From assembly GCF_001577835.2 (NCBI RefSeq), contig NC_029532.1, positions 4,278,001 through 4,342,000 of the forward strand: a stretch of 64,000 bases of DNA, written 5' to 3'. Every line of letters begins with the position of its first letter. Position 1 is the first letter of the stretch. The notes beneath the pieces were generated by a model. It made no database searches. It saw nothing but the letters and a program-made list of their open reading frames with translations, and was not told the DNA's origin. A program made the translations under genes and the position numbers. Origin of the DNA: Coturnix japonica. Taxonomy: Eukaryota; Chordata; Aves; Galliformes; Phasianidae. Below, in pieces: positions 11,614-24,758 of the stretch.

Positions 11614-13961
11614 CTACCAATAAGGGGCAGCTGCCAGGAGGATCTGCAGGGCCATGGAGAAGCAGGGCAGCTGTGCCACACTGTATGCCACGGAGCGTGT
11701 GGGAGCCCTCAGCTTCAGCAGGTAGGCTATGGTGTGCACGATGCGTCCCACGCAGAAGATGAAGAAGTGGATCCTGGCCACTGCAGGACTGGGATCCAGC
11801 AGAGAATACACAGCTCCGAGGAAGAGGAAGGGGAAGATGTTCTCCATGTCGTTGCGATGAGCCCTGTGAAGAGAGGCAGGTTGCTCCTTCCCACCTGGCT
11901 CCCAACCTGCTGATGGGGTGAGTGCAGCCCCCAAAGGGCTCAGAGTCCCCCTGCATGCAAGTGGGGCCAGACTTGGAGAGTGGAAGAGGAGCTGTGCTTT
12001 GAGACCCCTCTCCTCCTTCTGTGCAAGGCCCCATAGCTCTCAGCCCCCTGATACACCCCATTCAGGCCAGACCCTGGGGGTAATTTGCCCTCTCCAGGGC
12101 TGCAAACACATTGGCAAGGTCTGACCTGGCATGTTCTCATTGCACAAACCCCAGAGTTCTGCACACCACCGCTGCTGCGGCTCCGGTTATTTATTTTTAT
12201 GGAAGCTTGTCCTTTCTGACTAATCAAAAGAGGATCATCATTATTGCCACTACTATTTTCCTTCTTGTAGCAAAGAACAGCTCATCTATCTCCTCCTCCT
12301 CCCCCGGCAGCCTGGGGCTTGGTGCTATGGGATGTTTGGTGGAGCAGAGCTGGCAGCAGGGCTCGGCATGGCTCCAGCCTCCCTTCCTGTTCAGAACCAG
12401 CCCACACAGTGCCTGGGCCAGTGCCCGGCCACCTCCTCCAGGGGACTAAATGCAAGCACAGAGCGGGGTCACCCCAAATTCACCACTGAGAACTGAGTCT
12501 CATTACGCCCATTGACCCCCAAACCCTGATTCTCCAACACACAGCACTCTCCCATTAATGATTGAGCTGCCCTGGTTCACAGGGTCTTGCCTCGGACCTC
12601 AGGGCATTCCACCTAGCTATGCAATTAGCTAATTAATGAGCCTTCCAGCTTCCTGCTGCTCTGCTGGGGCGGGATGCTGGCTCCATACTCGCCTGCGGCA
12701 GCGCTCCACATCAGGGTCCTCCCGGTAGTACTGCAGCCCCCCATTGCGCAGTGCATCCTCTGGGTTAGCAAACGCCTGCAAGAGAGTGTCCCCATGCAGA
12801 GCTGTCAGGGGATGCAGCTCCTGATCCCTCTGGGAGGCTTTGGGTGTTATTTTCATGCAGTTTTCATAAGGGGAGGTTAAAAGAAATGAATGGAGCAGGA
12901 AAAAAGTGAATGGAGAACACCAGGTATCCCCCGGGTGCCTTTGGCGTGGGCATTTCTCTCCATGAAATCCAATGGGAGACTTTGCCAACAGAGCTTGCAG
13001 ACACCGAAGGCAGCAGCCAAAAGATAACAGTGAATGATGGATGGCTTTGCCCTACTGAGGCAGAAAATCCCCTGGCTGCCTCTTTGACACTACTGTTTTT
13101 ACTGGGATCCACCGTCAGCATCCTCCCGGAGAATGATGGACACACACGCTGCTCTGCAGGGATCTCAGGAGACAGCTTCACCTTGCAGCCATGTTACAAC
13201 ACGGGCAGTGCCAGGGCTGCAGCATCACTCAGAAACACAAAGCAAAAAGCACGTCCCCAGCTCCAGCGATGCCACAGCACAGGAGAACCCGCTTCTGCCT
13301 TTGAACCATCTCCCTCCCTTTCTGCTGGTGCAGTCGGAAACGCCTCGAATACTTTAGAGCTGTGCCTCAATCCCCGCCAATGTCCCCACGTCCAAGAGCC
13401 ATTTCCTCCAGCTATTGTTTCTGCAGTGCTCAGCACAGAAGCCTGCTGCCACATTGCAAGCTTTATTTTTTTACTGGCATTTCAACCACTTGTCCTTCAA
13501 CTTTTCTCTCTCTTTCCTCCCTGACAAGGCAAATGAATGTAAACAGAGCAGCAGCTCACCTGCATGGTATTTTACATCTGAAATCGCTATTTAGATTAGG
13601 ATTCAGAAATGATAAACATCAAGCTGCAGATGGTGGAAGCAAACAAAAAGAGCCAAAGAGAAGCGAGATGGCTATCTGCCGCAGCTAGGAAACCTGTTTC
13701 GCTTTCAACTGGAGTCAAAGAAAACTCAGCTTGCTTCTGCAAAACCCAGTTGGTTTTGCAGGATGAAAAGAAGAAAAGGTTTGTACTAAATCCAAACAGA
13801 AACCCCAGCAAAAGGCAAGAGGGGTGAGGGAGGGAAAGGAAACTGGGACGTACCTTCTTCCTGAGCCTCACTTGTCCCGTGATGATGGCAACGACGTACA
13901 TCTTTAGAATCAGGATCGTGCTGTAGAAGGCGAATGACAGGAACACGGTGTTCCCCATCAT
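11614..13961 (-). CDS. PTGES: Microsomal prostaglandin E synthase-1, three coding exons
   Basis: This MAPEG-family, glutathione-dependent membrane enzyme of the ER/perinuclear membrane converts PGH2 to PGE2 downstream of COX-2. Coding exons are 13854-13961 (ATG at 13961), 12693-12775 and 11614-11863 (stop 11614-11616), giving 146 codons; human has 152. Exon 1 encodes the first membrane helix and KMYVVAIITGQVRLRKK. Exon 2 encodes AFANPEDALRNGGLQYY and DPDVERCR. Exon 3 begins AHRNDMENIFPFLFLG, which carries the conserved Arg/Glu glutathione-site residues (human R73 and E77, here about R67 and E71). It continues through KLRAPTRSVAYSVAQLP, holding the Arg-Ser pair equivalent to human R126/S127. 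Intron 2 must start with GC (CAG/GCGAGT) to keep frame, so it is a GC-AG intron; exon 2 is then 83 nt. The N-terminus is about six residues shorter than human. The gene is convergent with PRRX2. Confidence 0.95.
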
Positions 13962-16900
13962 GGTGGGGGTTGCGGAGCTCCTGCCTTGGCCCTACAGACA
14001 GGGACAGGAAGGCAGCACTTCAGCTGTCAGCCCCGAGCCCCAGTGTCCCCATGGGGTCAGCCACAAGCAAAACAGTGCAGCTGAATGGCTGGAAGTGGTA
14101 CCCGGACCCCACCGTGAGCTTCTGCTCCTTGGATGCTCCGAGCTGGGACCCAACTCCCTCAGCACAGCACCAGCTCGCCCTACAACACCCCACAGACCTC
14201 CCCTCCCGAGCTGCACAGAGCATCCCTTGCCCATTGGCAGCCCTGGGGAGGAGGAGGGAGGAGAAAGAAGGTACCTACTTCTGCTGCACCCAGTCCAGCT
14301 CTGCCCCGATCCCACATCCCACAGCCCTGCGTGGCAGCGTCCCAGTGCTCCCAGTCCCGCCCCACAAGGACTGAGCACTTTGCACAGGCAGCCGGCCCTC
14401 CCCTGGGCACCACCTGCCAAGGGAACAGGGACAGAGCTGTTCCAGCCACACACATTGCCCACCAGACAGGATTGCCTCTGGGAGGGTCCCAAAGCCAAGA
14501 AGGATCCCAAAACCCAACAGAAGGACCCCAAAGCCCCCAAGCCTGCAGAGGGAAATACAAACCAACCCGTCCCTGGGGCAGCTCCGCTTGCTTTTCTCCC
14601 AGAAGATGAATCAGAAGAGCCCAATGCAGGCTGATCCTAGCCTAGAAAGGGACATCTGATTATGGAGCCAGCTTTCCCAGCCATCAGGAGGGAAGAGTGA
14701 GAGGATCTAAGCCTGCAAGCAGGGTCAGATCTTGGCTGCTCCTACACTGCAAACCTTTAACTCCTCCTTCCCTTGCGCGGCCCCAGTGCTGGCAGGGAGC
14801 TCTCTGAGCTTACAAGGGCTGGACTGGGGACTCAATTCCTTTACGCACACAAAAAAGGTCTATTTCAAGCAAATGGATATTTTCAGAGATTGTCTGGAAA
14901 ATGAACGTTCTGGGTATGTGAGTAGTTCCTTCTGGTTTGGACTAAAATTGTTGTTTCCAGCCATAAAATAAGCCCATGAGCTGAGTAGGATGGTTTGCTC
15001 TTTGCAAAAGAATCCATCAAAGCATTGCAACCTGTAGGACTGACTCTGTCCTGCAGTGCTTTTTAACTACCAAATGAGCACGATTTGATCCGAAAGGAAC
15101 CAGAGCAATGAGCAGAAATGCTACAGCCCAGGAGCAGGCTCAGGTCCTGCTGCACAAGGATGCAATGGTACAGAGCAGACAGCAGCAGCCTTCTCTCTGT
15201 ATCTGCCTCTGCACCTCCCCAGGGATGAGCACACCTTGCTGAGCAGCAGGACTACACACGAGCTCAGTACCACCTGCCAACAAGCCAGGACTCCTCTTGT
15301 TCACTCCAGCAGCAAACGTGGAGATGGAGAACTATTTGAAGTCCAGATGTGAGCCCAGCAGCAGCCCCAGATCTACATGCATAGGATGTGCTGGGTGTAC
15401 AGCCCTGCAGAGGGGTGGGCACAGAGCCCACATGGGATGAGGATGAGGGGCAGAGCAGCTCAGAGGGCAGACGTGGTGCTGCTGGGGTGCCTCACATTGA
15501 GGGACCTCGTGCTGTTGGACACGTCCATGGCAGGGAGGCACCTCCTGGCCTGCGGCAATGCAGCTGCCAGGACCTTGTTCAGCCGCCCCGTTAATTGGGG
15601 TGGAAGGCAGCTGATCCTCCTACACGGAGCACATCCTGCTAGGATGGAGCTATTGCCTGAACAAGAGCAGGTCCTGAGGGCAACACAACGCAGCTGTGCC
15701 ACAGAGCCTTGAGCACACGAGGTCGCAGCCCAAGAAGCTGCCCAGTGCCAATGCTGCTGGTGAAAAGCACTGTGTTGTGCAGGTGAATGGTTAACGGGAG
15801 TCAGGGTTGGGATATGAAAGGGGTGAAGATGCACCAGTCAGGTTAGAATGACCCCCAGGAGCTGTGGGAAGAGGGTGGAGGGTTTTGATGGAGGAGGAAC
15901 AAGGAGCAGGAAGAAGGAAAGAAAAATTCATGGGAAGTGCCTGAGAGAAGTGCTTAAAAATAGAAGGTTCTAATAACAACCCTTCTTTAGAAGGGATAAA
16001 AGCTGCTCTCATTTCCCACACAGGGAACTGTTTATTTGAGCAGCTGAGTTACACCACAGCATTATAACTGTGTTTTTCCAGCGCTGCTGTGCTGGGTCAT
16101 TTCCTGGTGGCACCTAAAAGTGAGAGGGCTGCTTGTGTCAGGAATCCTTCCCAATGGGACACAGATGTGTGCGTCCCGATGGCACGGTCAGTGTTACAGA
16201 GGGCATTTCCCATTGCCCAAATGGGCAATTCCCCATTTTCCCTAAGGCTGCAGCTCAGCCCATGGCTGCAGGAGCTCCCCAGCTGCATTCCCAGCCCATT
16301 TGGTGCCCTCCTTCCCCACCACCTCCTGTATCTTTCAGCACGCAGCCTGCAGACGTGCCCTGCCCCAGCCATCACTCGCCCTTTGCTGTGCCCAGCCCTG
16401 GGAAATGCAGCAGCCCATGGCAGATTGCTCCTGCTCCAATGCAACCACAGCTTCAAATAAAGGCATGACTCAGCTTAGATACTCCTTAATTAAAGAGAAA
16501 GGTGCTCCACCTGCCTTTTTCCCTCTGCCTGCACAAAAGGTTGCACCTAAAACAAACAGGCAAGCTCCAAACTCTTCAAACTGCAGGAGGTTTTTGTCTG
16601 TGTTGTGCTGCAAAGCATCTTCCCTGCAGCTGTACTGGCAGGAGCTACACACATTCCTTGTGTCTGAGGCCTCTCAACGGGACTCTCCCAAAGACCAGAT
16701 GCTGGCGCAGCAGCAGAGAGGCCTGGGGAAGGGGTGCAGCATCTCCTGGTCTGGGACACAGCAGGAGCAAAAGATGCTGCTGTTCCTTGGCCAGCCCCAG
16801 CTCCATCCATCAGCCCTTGTCAGGCTGCTGCCCTTCTCCCAGCCACCCCAACTGTGTGGCTGTCACTGTCCCTTGCTGGTGGGACAGGAGTGGAAAAGCA

Positions 16901-19900
16901 GCAGTGAGGCTGTGAGCACGTGGGAGGCAGGTCATATTTTCTTGTTCTGAGCTTCACATGGATTCATGCCTGAGCTGCCTCTTAGGGCAAAGAATTCCTT
17001 GGCAAGGCTGCAGGGATACAGCTCAGCTGGGAGGGATGCTCTGCTCCACTCCATTCCACCCAACACTCCAAACAGGCTCCAGGCAGACCTGCACCTGCAG
17101 CTGCCATGAGGCCGTGGTGGGAGCTGGGGACAGGGCGTGTGGGAAACCAACATCTCTCACTTCATCCCACTGCAGCAACTTGCATTGGATTCTCTTCCCT
17201 TGAATCAGATGCCAATAAACAACATGCAAACACCACTTCTATCATTGGCCAAAAGGAGGGGGTTTCCCAGACGGGCCTGGGGGGGAGGAAGAGAAATAAG
17301 TCCTGCTGCCAAACATTCCAAACTTGGGAAAGCATTTCCTAAACTTGCATCGAGCATTTGCAAACATACAAAGTAACTACAGCTGCCCTGCTGGGATCCT
17401 CTTGAACAAGAGCAAAGGTGATCAGTTCTGCACAGTCCTGCCTCCACACGCTGCATTACAAAGGAAGGGGAATTGGGGCACGCTTCCTCTCCCCACAGTG
17501 CTCTCCAAAAATGCAAACCTCATTTTCAAAGCCCTGAGTTCTTTGCCCCCTCCATCACTCCTAGACTAAACAGCACTAGTCCCTCCCACCTCTCCCCTGT
17601 AGGTCATGTTTTCTAAATCTCTTTATCACCGATGCTGATCTCAATTCTCAGAGTAAAGCACTGGGCAGCCCTTTTGCAGCAACCCTGAGCAAAGCACCCA
17701 ACATTTGAGCTCCTAGCTTCTCAACTCTGACCTCCATCAGTCTTTCAGTTTGCTTGCTATGAACCCAGGGTGCCTGACTCAGACCAGTAAGAACTTCTTG
17801 GTGGTTTGAGGTTTTCTTTCCGCAGTTTGGATGAAGTCAGCCTGTGAGCAATGTTCCCGATACATTTTGAAACTTTCCCTTTCTTTTCCTGTGCTGGTGG
17901 CGCAACGTGTCATTCAGTCTCATGTTGGCAGCACTGTTTGCATTTCAGCAGCCAGGAAAAAAGGTGATCCAGGTCCCAAATGCTGACATTTATTAATAAA
18001 CACCTCCCACGTGTAACGCAAGGAGCATCCTCCCTGCAGTCAGCCTGGAAAGCAGGGAGTCCTTTAGCTGTGTTGTTTACAGCCCTCACTGGCTGGGAGC
18101 TCTTCTTATGTACTCACAGCTCACTACCAGGGCTGGAGTCACATCATAAGTGCTGGAGCAGGAGATAAGGAGAAAGGAATGCAGCTCTCAGGGTGATTTC
18201 TGGACACTGCAGTAGGGATTGCACGCCCTATGCAGCACAGCACGTGGATTTTATGAAGCAATTAAAAGTCACAGTGAGGAAAGAGAAAGGGATGTGGGAC
18301 CACACAACAGTCCAGACCAATATTCCATCTTTAGCAAGAGCAGAATGTGGTGTGAATGGTGCAATGAAGCAGAGAAACCCCTGCAAGTGACTCCTTGATC
18401 ATGGAGTCCAGCACTTGGACTTACTGTCCTAGCATTCCCTTCCCATGTGAACCACCAGCAGCACCAGCAACCTGCCCAAGTCCTGTGCTTTAACAGCTCT
18501 CCTGACCTACAGGCTCTGCCCCCATGGCCATGACGTGTGCTCAGAGATCTGCTCCATGCTGTGTTTATGGAACCATGACTGCTTTACGCAGCCCTCCATG
18601 AGGAGTTATGCTCTCCATACAAATATTTACAAAGCAGCAGGAGGCATCTTTCTAGCACAGCACATTTCTACTGACGGTGCCATCAACATGGCTAATGATG
18701 AACAAGAAGCGCACATCTATTCAATGGGAACTGGTTGGGAAGAAGTCACTGGAAGGGAGAAGGGATGGGAGCTGTGGGATGGAGGCCAGAGCTGTCCCAT
18801 AAGGAGAATAAGGCAACAAAAGGGACAGGAGCTGAGTTGGTTTGTGCTGGGAGGGACCTGCTGCTCTGCAACAAGAGCCCAGAGGTACCCAGCCATGGTG
18901 TCAACAAGGTCCCACAGCTTCTATAGGGAGCAGGAAGCAGCAAACTGGCCTCATACACACCCTGGTTCATTGACCTTTCAGAACCTGAGGATTAATTTAA
19001 GCTCTGAATCACTAGGTTTAATTCTCTTTCCCGAGTTGTTGTCACAGATGACGGTAGCGCTCGATAATTATACACGTCGATTCACTTTCCGAAATGTGGA
19101 AATTAAATGACTTCCCATACGATGAGTCCCACAATAAAACATGGTTTAAGTTCAGATGATGACGATAATCTTTTCATAGGATCTGCCTCCCCTCTTGTTC
19201 ATGCCATGGGGAGACATGCTGGGGGTTAGGAAGAGCAGCGATTATTGCTCAGCTTTGTCTAGCATACTCCTCCTTTGATACACGTCTGTGAAATTACCTC
19301 TTACTCAGCTTTATCACACCCCATTCACTTTCATCTCTCTTCAAAGGAGATTCCTCCATGCTTCTGATTATCCCAACCATACTTCTTATTTCCCCCCCAA
19401 CGCTGAGGCAAGCAGATGACCAGCACATGACTCCCAACTCACTGCACTCCCACACTCCAGCAGCCCTTGAGCTCTTTTGTCTTTTAAATGCCACAGTTCC
19501 ACTATTTGGGCTCTAGGTTGACTCCACACCAAGCTGCTTAGTGCTCTGGAGGGTCTATTCCTAAAATGAAGGCATTCCAACTATGTTCTTGCAGAGGACA
19601 GGCTGGGGACTTTGCTCAGCTCTGTTCCTTTGGGTCTTCCTTCACCCCAGCATGGTCTCCTTCTTGTCATGCTGTTAGCACAGAGCGAGCCCTGCTCTTT
19701 GTGAAGCATGTCCATCCTCCTGTCCTTGACTGTTCTCCAGCTTACTGTTAGCCATAGGGTTCCCTGCTCTCAAATACACCTTAATAGCTGGAAACCAAAG
19801 CCCTGCATGCAATCTCCTATTCACAAAACTCCATCCCCCACCCCAATAGACAACATACCTCCTAGAAAGAGAACCTACACTTTTCAGACTCTCTGAGGTC

Positions 19901-22900
19901 AACACTGATAAATGTCTCCATGTCTGACACATGAGAGTAGTCCAAAACCAAAGGCCTTACTCTAATGCTGGAGATGAGATGGCAAAGGAGCACAACACCA
20001 CAGTGAGGAGCAGTAAAAGGGAACGTCTCATTACCTTTGAGTAGCTCTATCCTTCCCTCTAAACAGCAAATGGAAACAGAACAGTGAAGTCTTCTGGGAA
20101 CCAGGTAAATATTGACAACGCACCAAAATGGAGCAATAACTCTTTAACTCCAAAGTTTGCATGGAATGGCATTTGCATGCACGCTCAGGAGAGCCCAGCA
20201 CAGCAGGCTGCAGGGACACAGCCATCCCCAGAGCTCCCAAAGGCCACACCAATGGGATGACCTCAGGCCCTACAAATCAGTTTTCTCGCATAGCTGGAGC
20301 AGCTGCACAATAGCTCATCACCTCAGGAATTTGCTCTTGTTGGAGCCCTTGTTTGCAATAGCTGCTTTGTAGGGTTTATTTTAGTGACCTGTGTTTAAGG
20401 CTCTTCCATAGGAGATGGATGAAAGAGCACGGTGTTTTGTTCTGTGAGCTGCAAGCCAAGCACAGCCCAATTCCAGTCCAAACCCAGATCTAGTTGGCAC
20501 TTTCATACCTTCTTTCATCTAAAGGTCCTGAAGCTCTGGATGGGGATATCTGGTTAATAACCCCACTGGTGTAAGCATGTTGGATGAGATACAAGCCACT
20601 GGCCACATCAGAGGGCCCACGGCTGGGGAACAGTGTGTCTCATGGCCTGTAATCCTATTCCTGTAGCAACCCTTCCTGGAGCAGAATGTTTTTGTCCCTT
20701 TCACACAGCCTTTGTCTCTAAGTTATTATTATCTGCAACAGAAATCAAGTTTTAAGAGAGAAGTAAACACAGGGGTAGAGTTTCCCTGTTATTTCTTGCT
20801 CTGTGCAGCCACGTGGGCTGGCTCACACGAGAGCTGCTCCGCTTCAGCTGCTTCCAAGCCTGGATGGAAAGCAAAGCCAGAGAGCAGATCCCAGCCCCAG
20901 ATTGGAACCCAGTGAAAGCCAAACAGATTCTGGTTTAAATAAATAGATTTTTATAAACTAATAATTAAAAATAGTAATAAAAAAGGTAGAAAATAAGAAA
21001 AAAAAACCGAGCCAAAGATGGGTGAAATGCAGGTCTCACAGCATCCCCATCCCACCTAAGAGGAGGCTGCAGCACAGCTAACATACATCACCCACCCTGT
21101 GCTGCTCCATGCAGGGTGACACCACCTCGCTCAGATCCCTGCAGTCCCAGCACAGTCCCCAGATCTAATCACTAAACCACAGATGTCTGCACGAGCTGTG
21201 TTTAGTTTACAAGCCAAAACAGAGTCTCAACTGCAAGTGCAAGCTGATAGCCAGCCACTGGCTCTATCACTTCCAATCCATCCATTATTCACCACAATCT
21301 TGCACAACACCAGCCCTGAAACCAGAGCCTGGAGGCAATTAGTTGGGAGCAGAGGCAGCTCAGGGCAGCTGTATCTCAACCTTATCATTCCTGGCCCCAA
21401 ACTAGAAGAGCTGAGTGTGCCTCAGTTTCTCCAAAGCCAATGAACTGATCATGTTGCCCAGCCCCCCTTCTCCCTCCAGAGCACATTATGATCCAAGAAG
21501 AAACAGAGCCAGGCACTTAAGAACCTCCCTGTGTTTGTTCTGAGAGAGCTGCTCTCCATCCATCTCCTTCATTAGCACTGAATAGATGAAGCTAATACCA
21601 CCGAAAGATCAAACACACACATCAGCAGCAGCTCTTGCCCTATAAAGGGCAGGAGGTGCCCTGCCAGCTTGCCATCTTACACTTATCTACACAGCATTAC
21701 CTTTCAAGGAAGTGCCCACAGGAGGGGAGAAGCATGAGACAGCAGCTTCACTCACCCACACCAACACTGCAGACCCAGCATGGCATTAAGCAACGCCTCT
21801 CCCACTCCTTTCACTCTTATCCCTACCTGGTAACACCACCTGGCTGGTCCCGCCTGCTGAAAACCACCTGGTTCAGCATTAAAACCCCATTTGTCTCCCT
21901 CTGCACGTCGCAGTGAGTCTCTACGTTGCAGCCAGAGCAAAAGGCTTCGAGGCATCCAGATGGGAAATCCTTCTCCCCCATAGGGCTGAACTCAGCTGTG
22001 TTTCCTAGAGGGAGCATCCAGAACAAAAGCCCTGCGAGTCCATTGCAATTTCACAGGGATTCAGCTGTGATCAAAGGAGCTGTTTCCCAATGGACAGATG
22101 TGCCTGGCCACACGCACCATGTTTCCCTCCACCCTTACCCCATGTCCATCCCTACCTTTCCCTGTCAGGCTGTACCTCCTCACACAGCACAGCCGCACAC
22201 ACCAGCACCTTGAGCTCTGGGCTGTTGTATCCCAGACAAGGACTTTTAAATCTGCTTTTAAATCAAGATTCCAAAGAGAGAGAGAAGAGCTGCCAATCCC
22301 TTTGCCATAAAATGTCACAAGTTAAGAACGTTCATCATCTTTAAGGCTTGTTTTCCCTTAGCTGCAAAAGGAGGATGACGGTCTCTTGACTCCTTGGGTG
22401 TTGCCAGGATTAGACAATGTTTGCTCAACATTCACGTAGATTTTGGTGTTTGGTGTTATTGCTACCATCACATTATAGAAAGGTCAATGAAATGACCATG
22501 TTCCATGAGTCAGAGCCTTCCCACAGCGTTAATGCTGTCCTCAGAGCTTAGCCAGGCTCTGAACAGATCCCAAAGTACGTCAGAGCAACAGCCTTTTCCT
22601 GTTGCTGCCTCGTCTTGGTGTTTAGGATAAAGATGACTTGGAACGTGATGCTGAAATTGAAGCAGGGAAAGAAAACAAACCCAAACCATGCAAAGGGGAG
22701 GGAGAAAATAAGAACACTCCCATTGGAAAGACTCTGAGCTCTAAGAGTGTCCAGTCAGGGTTGGAAGGAAGGAGATACGCTTGGGTAGGAGTAAAAATGA
22801 ACACTGAGAAAGAGATTTCTCCACTTCTCTGGCAAGAAATCTTCACAAGATCCTCTTTCCAGCCCAGCACATCATGTCAATGGGCCGTCATGTCCCAAAC

Positions 22901-24758
22901 CTGTTTGTTGTAGTACTTGGGAATATGGAGAAACCCATATGGCACCCAAAGACCCTAAAACTCATACCTGCAAATCTCTTGTGCTCCATGTCAGGCCTGA
23001 AGCTCCCATTCACATCACCCTGCTGGAGACATGCATCCTTCCTCAGCTCTCCAGCTCCCAGCTATACGTGCTGACCAGTGCTGCACCAATCCAGGCTCTG
23101 TGCCACGCTGCTGCAAGCTCTGACTGCCAGGAGCATTGACTTTAAACCAACAACACACAAATCAGACCATGGGTGGGTGACAGAAAACTTCAACACACGG
23201 ACTGCAGAGAAAGGGCAGGCAGAGCTCTCAGCTGGGACTTGGTTCTCTTCACACCCTTTGCCTTTAGCAGCCCATCTCTGCACTCTGGATTTCCCTTTTG
23301 CAACTGCCACCCCCTGCCCACTGATCCCCATGTGCTAATGGAGACCAGTGCCAATGTGTGATGGAGAGCAGGACCGTGCTGGGGCTCTATGGGGAGGTGG
23401 GAAGGGAAGAGCACTATGCACGAGCTCTGCAGGCTGTACATTGCAGGTCTGTGCTCCACTTGGAGCTCCCAGACAGCTGTTCAAGGAAATTGCCATCAGT
23501 GTCAGCCTCACCACAGCTATTAGACATCTCAGCCATGTCCAGGCCCAGCTTGAACCCATTTAACTTGTAAGGGATAATGAGATAACAGCATGACATGTTG
23601 CAGCTGAAGGTTATTTAAACACCCATCTGGTACCTGTTAGGCAGCATACATCCTATTGTTGTATAGGAAATATATGCCACCTCCCTCCCATATGGGAAGG
23701 GAAAAAAAAAATCTATAGATGTGTCCCATGCTGCTCCTTCTTTACGCATAAATGAGGTCATTCTCCTCCTCCTCTCTGCTGTTTCTGGCACATTACTTTG
23801 CATTTCACACATGCAGGTTGGTGGGACTTTGTGGAAGGACACAAAATCACAGTGAAGAATTTACTATAGACACCTCACTGTCCCCAGTAGAAAAGAGAAA
23901 GTAGAATATAAGGTCTGAAGCCACTCATCCTTTCCAAGACACAACTTGGCACTGCGCTTTATCCCAGAGAGATTCCGAGCTGCCTTTCCATTCCAGCATT
24001 TTCAGGACCACATCCTGTTCCTTCACCTGTTGAGATCCAACCAGGTGAGCAACCACCAGCCTCATTTCTTTATTCAAACTCTCCCTTGCCGAGATAACAT
24101 TGTTCTCAGACTGAAACTGCCCGTGAGTCTCTCACCCTCTGCGGAGCCAGAGCTGCGAGCACTGCGCTGTTTGCTGTCCCCAGAATCACATTTAATAACA
24201 CAAGCTCTGCACGAGATGTGTGCTCCCCTCCTGATTTTCTCAGGCATCGCTTCCAACTCTTGCAAAGTTCCGCCCGGTAAATCCCAGATGAAACTCTTTG
24301 TCTGACACCCCATCTAGCGTCCATCACAGACCAGTGCAGAGGACCGTGCATCACTGAAGCACAGACTAGAAAACTCCCATCACTTCTTTAGCAACGTGCT
24401 GCGGCTCCTGGGGCTCTGAGGACTCACTGCAGCCCAGAATAAGGAGCTTGGAGCAGGAGCAGTGCCCAGCATGGGACTCAAACAGAGCGGACACCAAACG
24501 CAGAGCCCTATGGCTTCCTCTGTGCTTGATGTGCTTGGCTCTGAGTGCAAGGCAATCCTTGTTTTAAGGGCAGGGATCACAAAGTGGGTAGGACAAAACA
24601 CCTGCTCTGATGCTTTCATTTCGTGGTGTGATAACCATAAACATCCAAAATAGTGGTTTCTATTTGCACAAACAGCCTCGTGCTCCAGGAAGTTTGGCTT
24701 GTTGGGTTTTTTTTCCCTGCAGTTTCAGTTTTGCTTCCCTTTCTTTTCACGTCTCACC
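13962..24758. other. Intergenic region upstream of PTGES; no gene recognised
   Basis: About 10.8 kb lies between the PTGES start codon and the first torsin gene. The longest frames (13948-14634 plus, 13992-14624 minus, 18535-19110 plus) show no family resemblance, no exon-like splice context and low-complexity composition. The PTGES 5' UTR and promoter must lie in the first few hundred bases. An island near 19000-19180 looks like a conserved non-coding element. No large repeat was recognised. Confidence 0.5.
19000..19180. promoter_or_regulatory. Candidate conserved non-coding element
   Basis: This is a complex, AT-rich but CpG-retaining block (containing 'gacggtagcgctcgataatt' and, further on, 'cacgtcgattcactttccga') inside an otherwise CpG-poor intergenic stretch. 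It has TAAT/ATTA cores and no coding frame. Constraint is inferred from composition only. Confidence 0.25.

Noticed and set aside
13948-14634. Overlapping 228-aa plus and 210-aa minus frames
   Set aside because: Proline/alanine/glycine-rich in both strands with no domain; expected from GC-rich DNA upstream of PTGES.
18535-19110. 191-aa plus-strand frame
   Set aside because: No recognisable domain, no exon context, and it runs into a candidate non-coding element.
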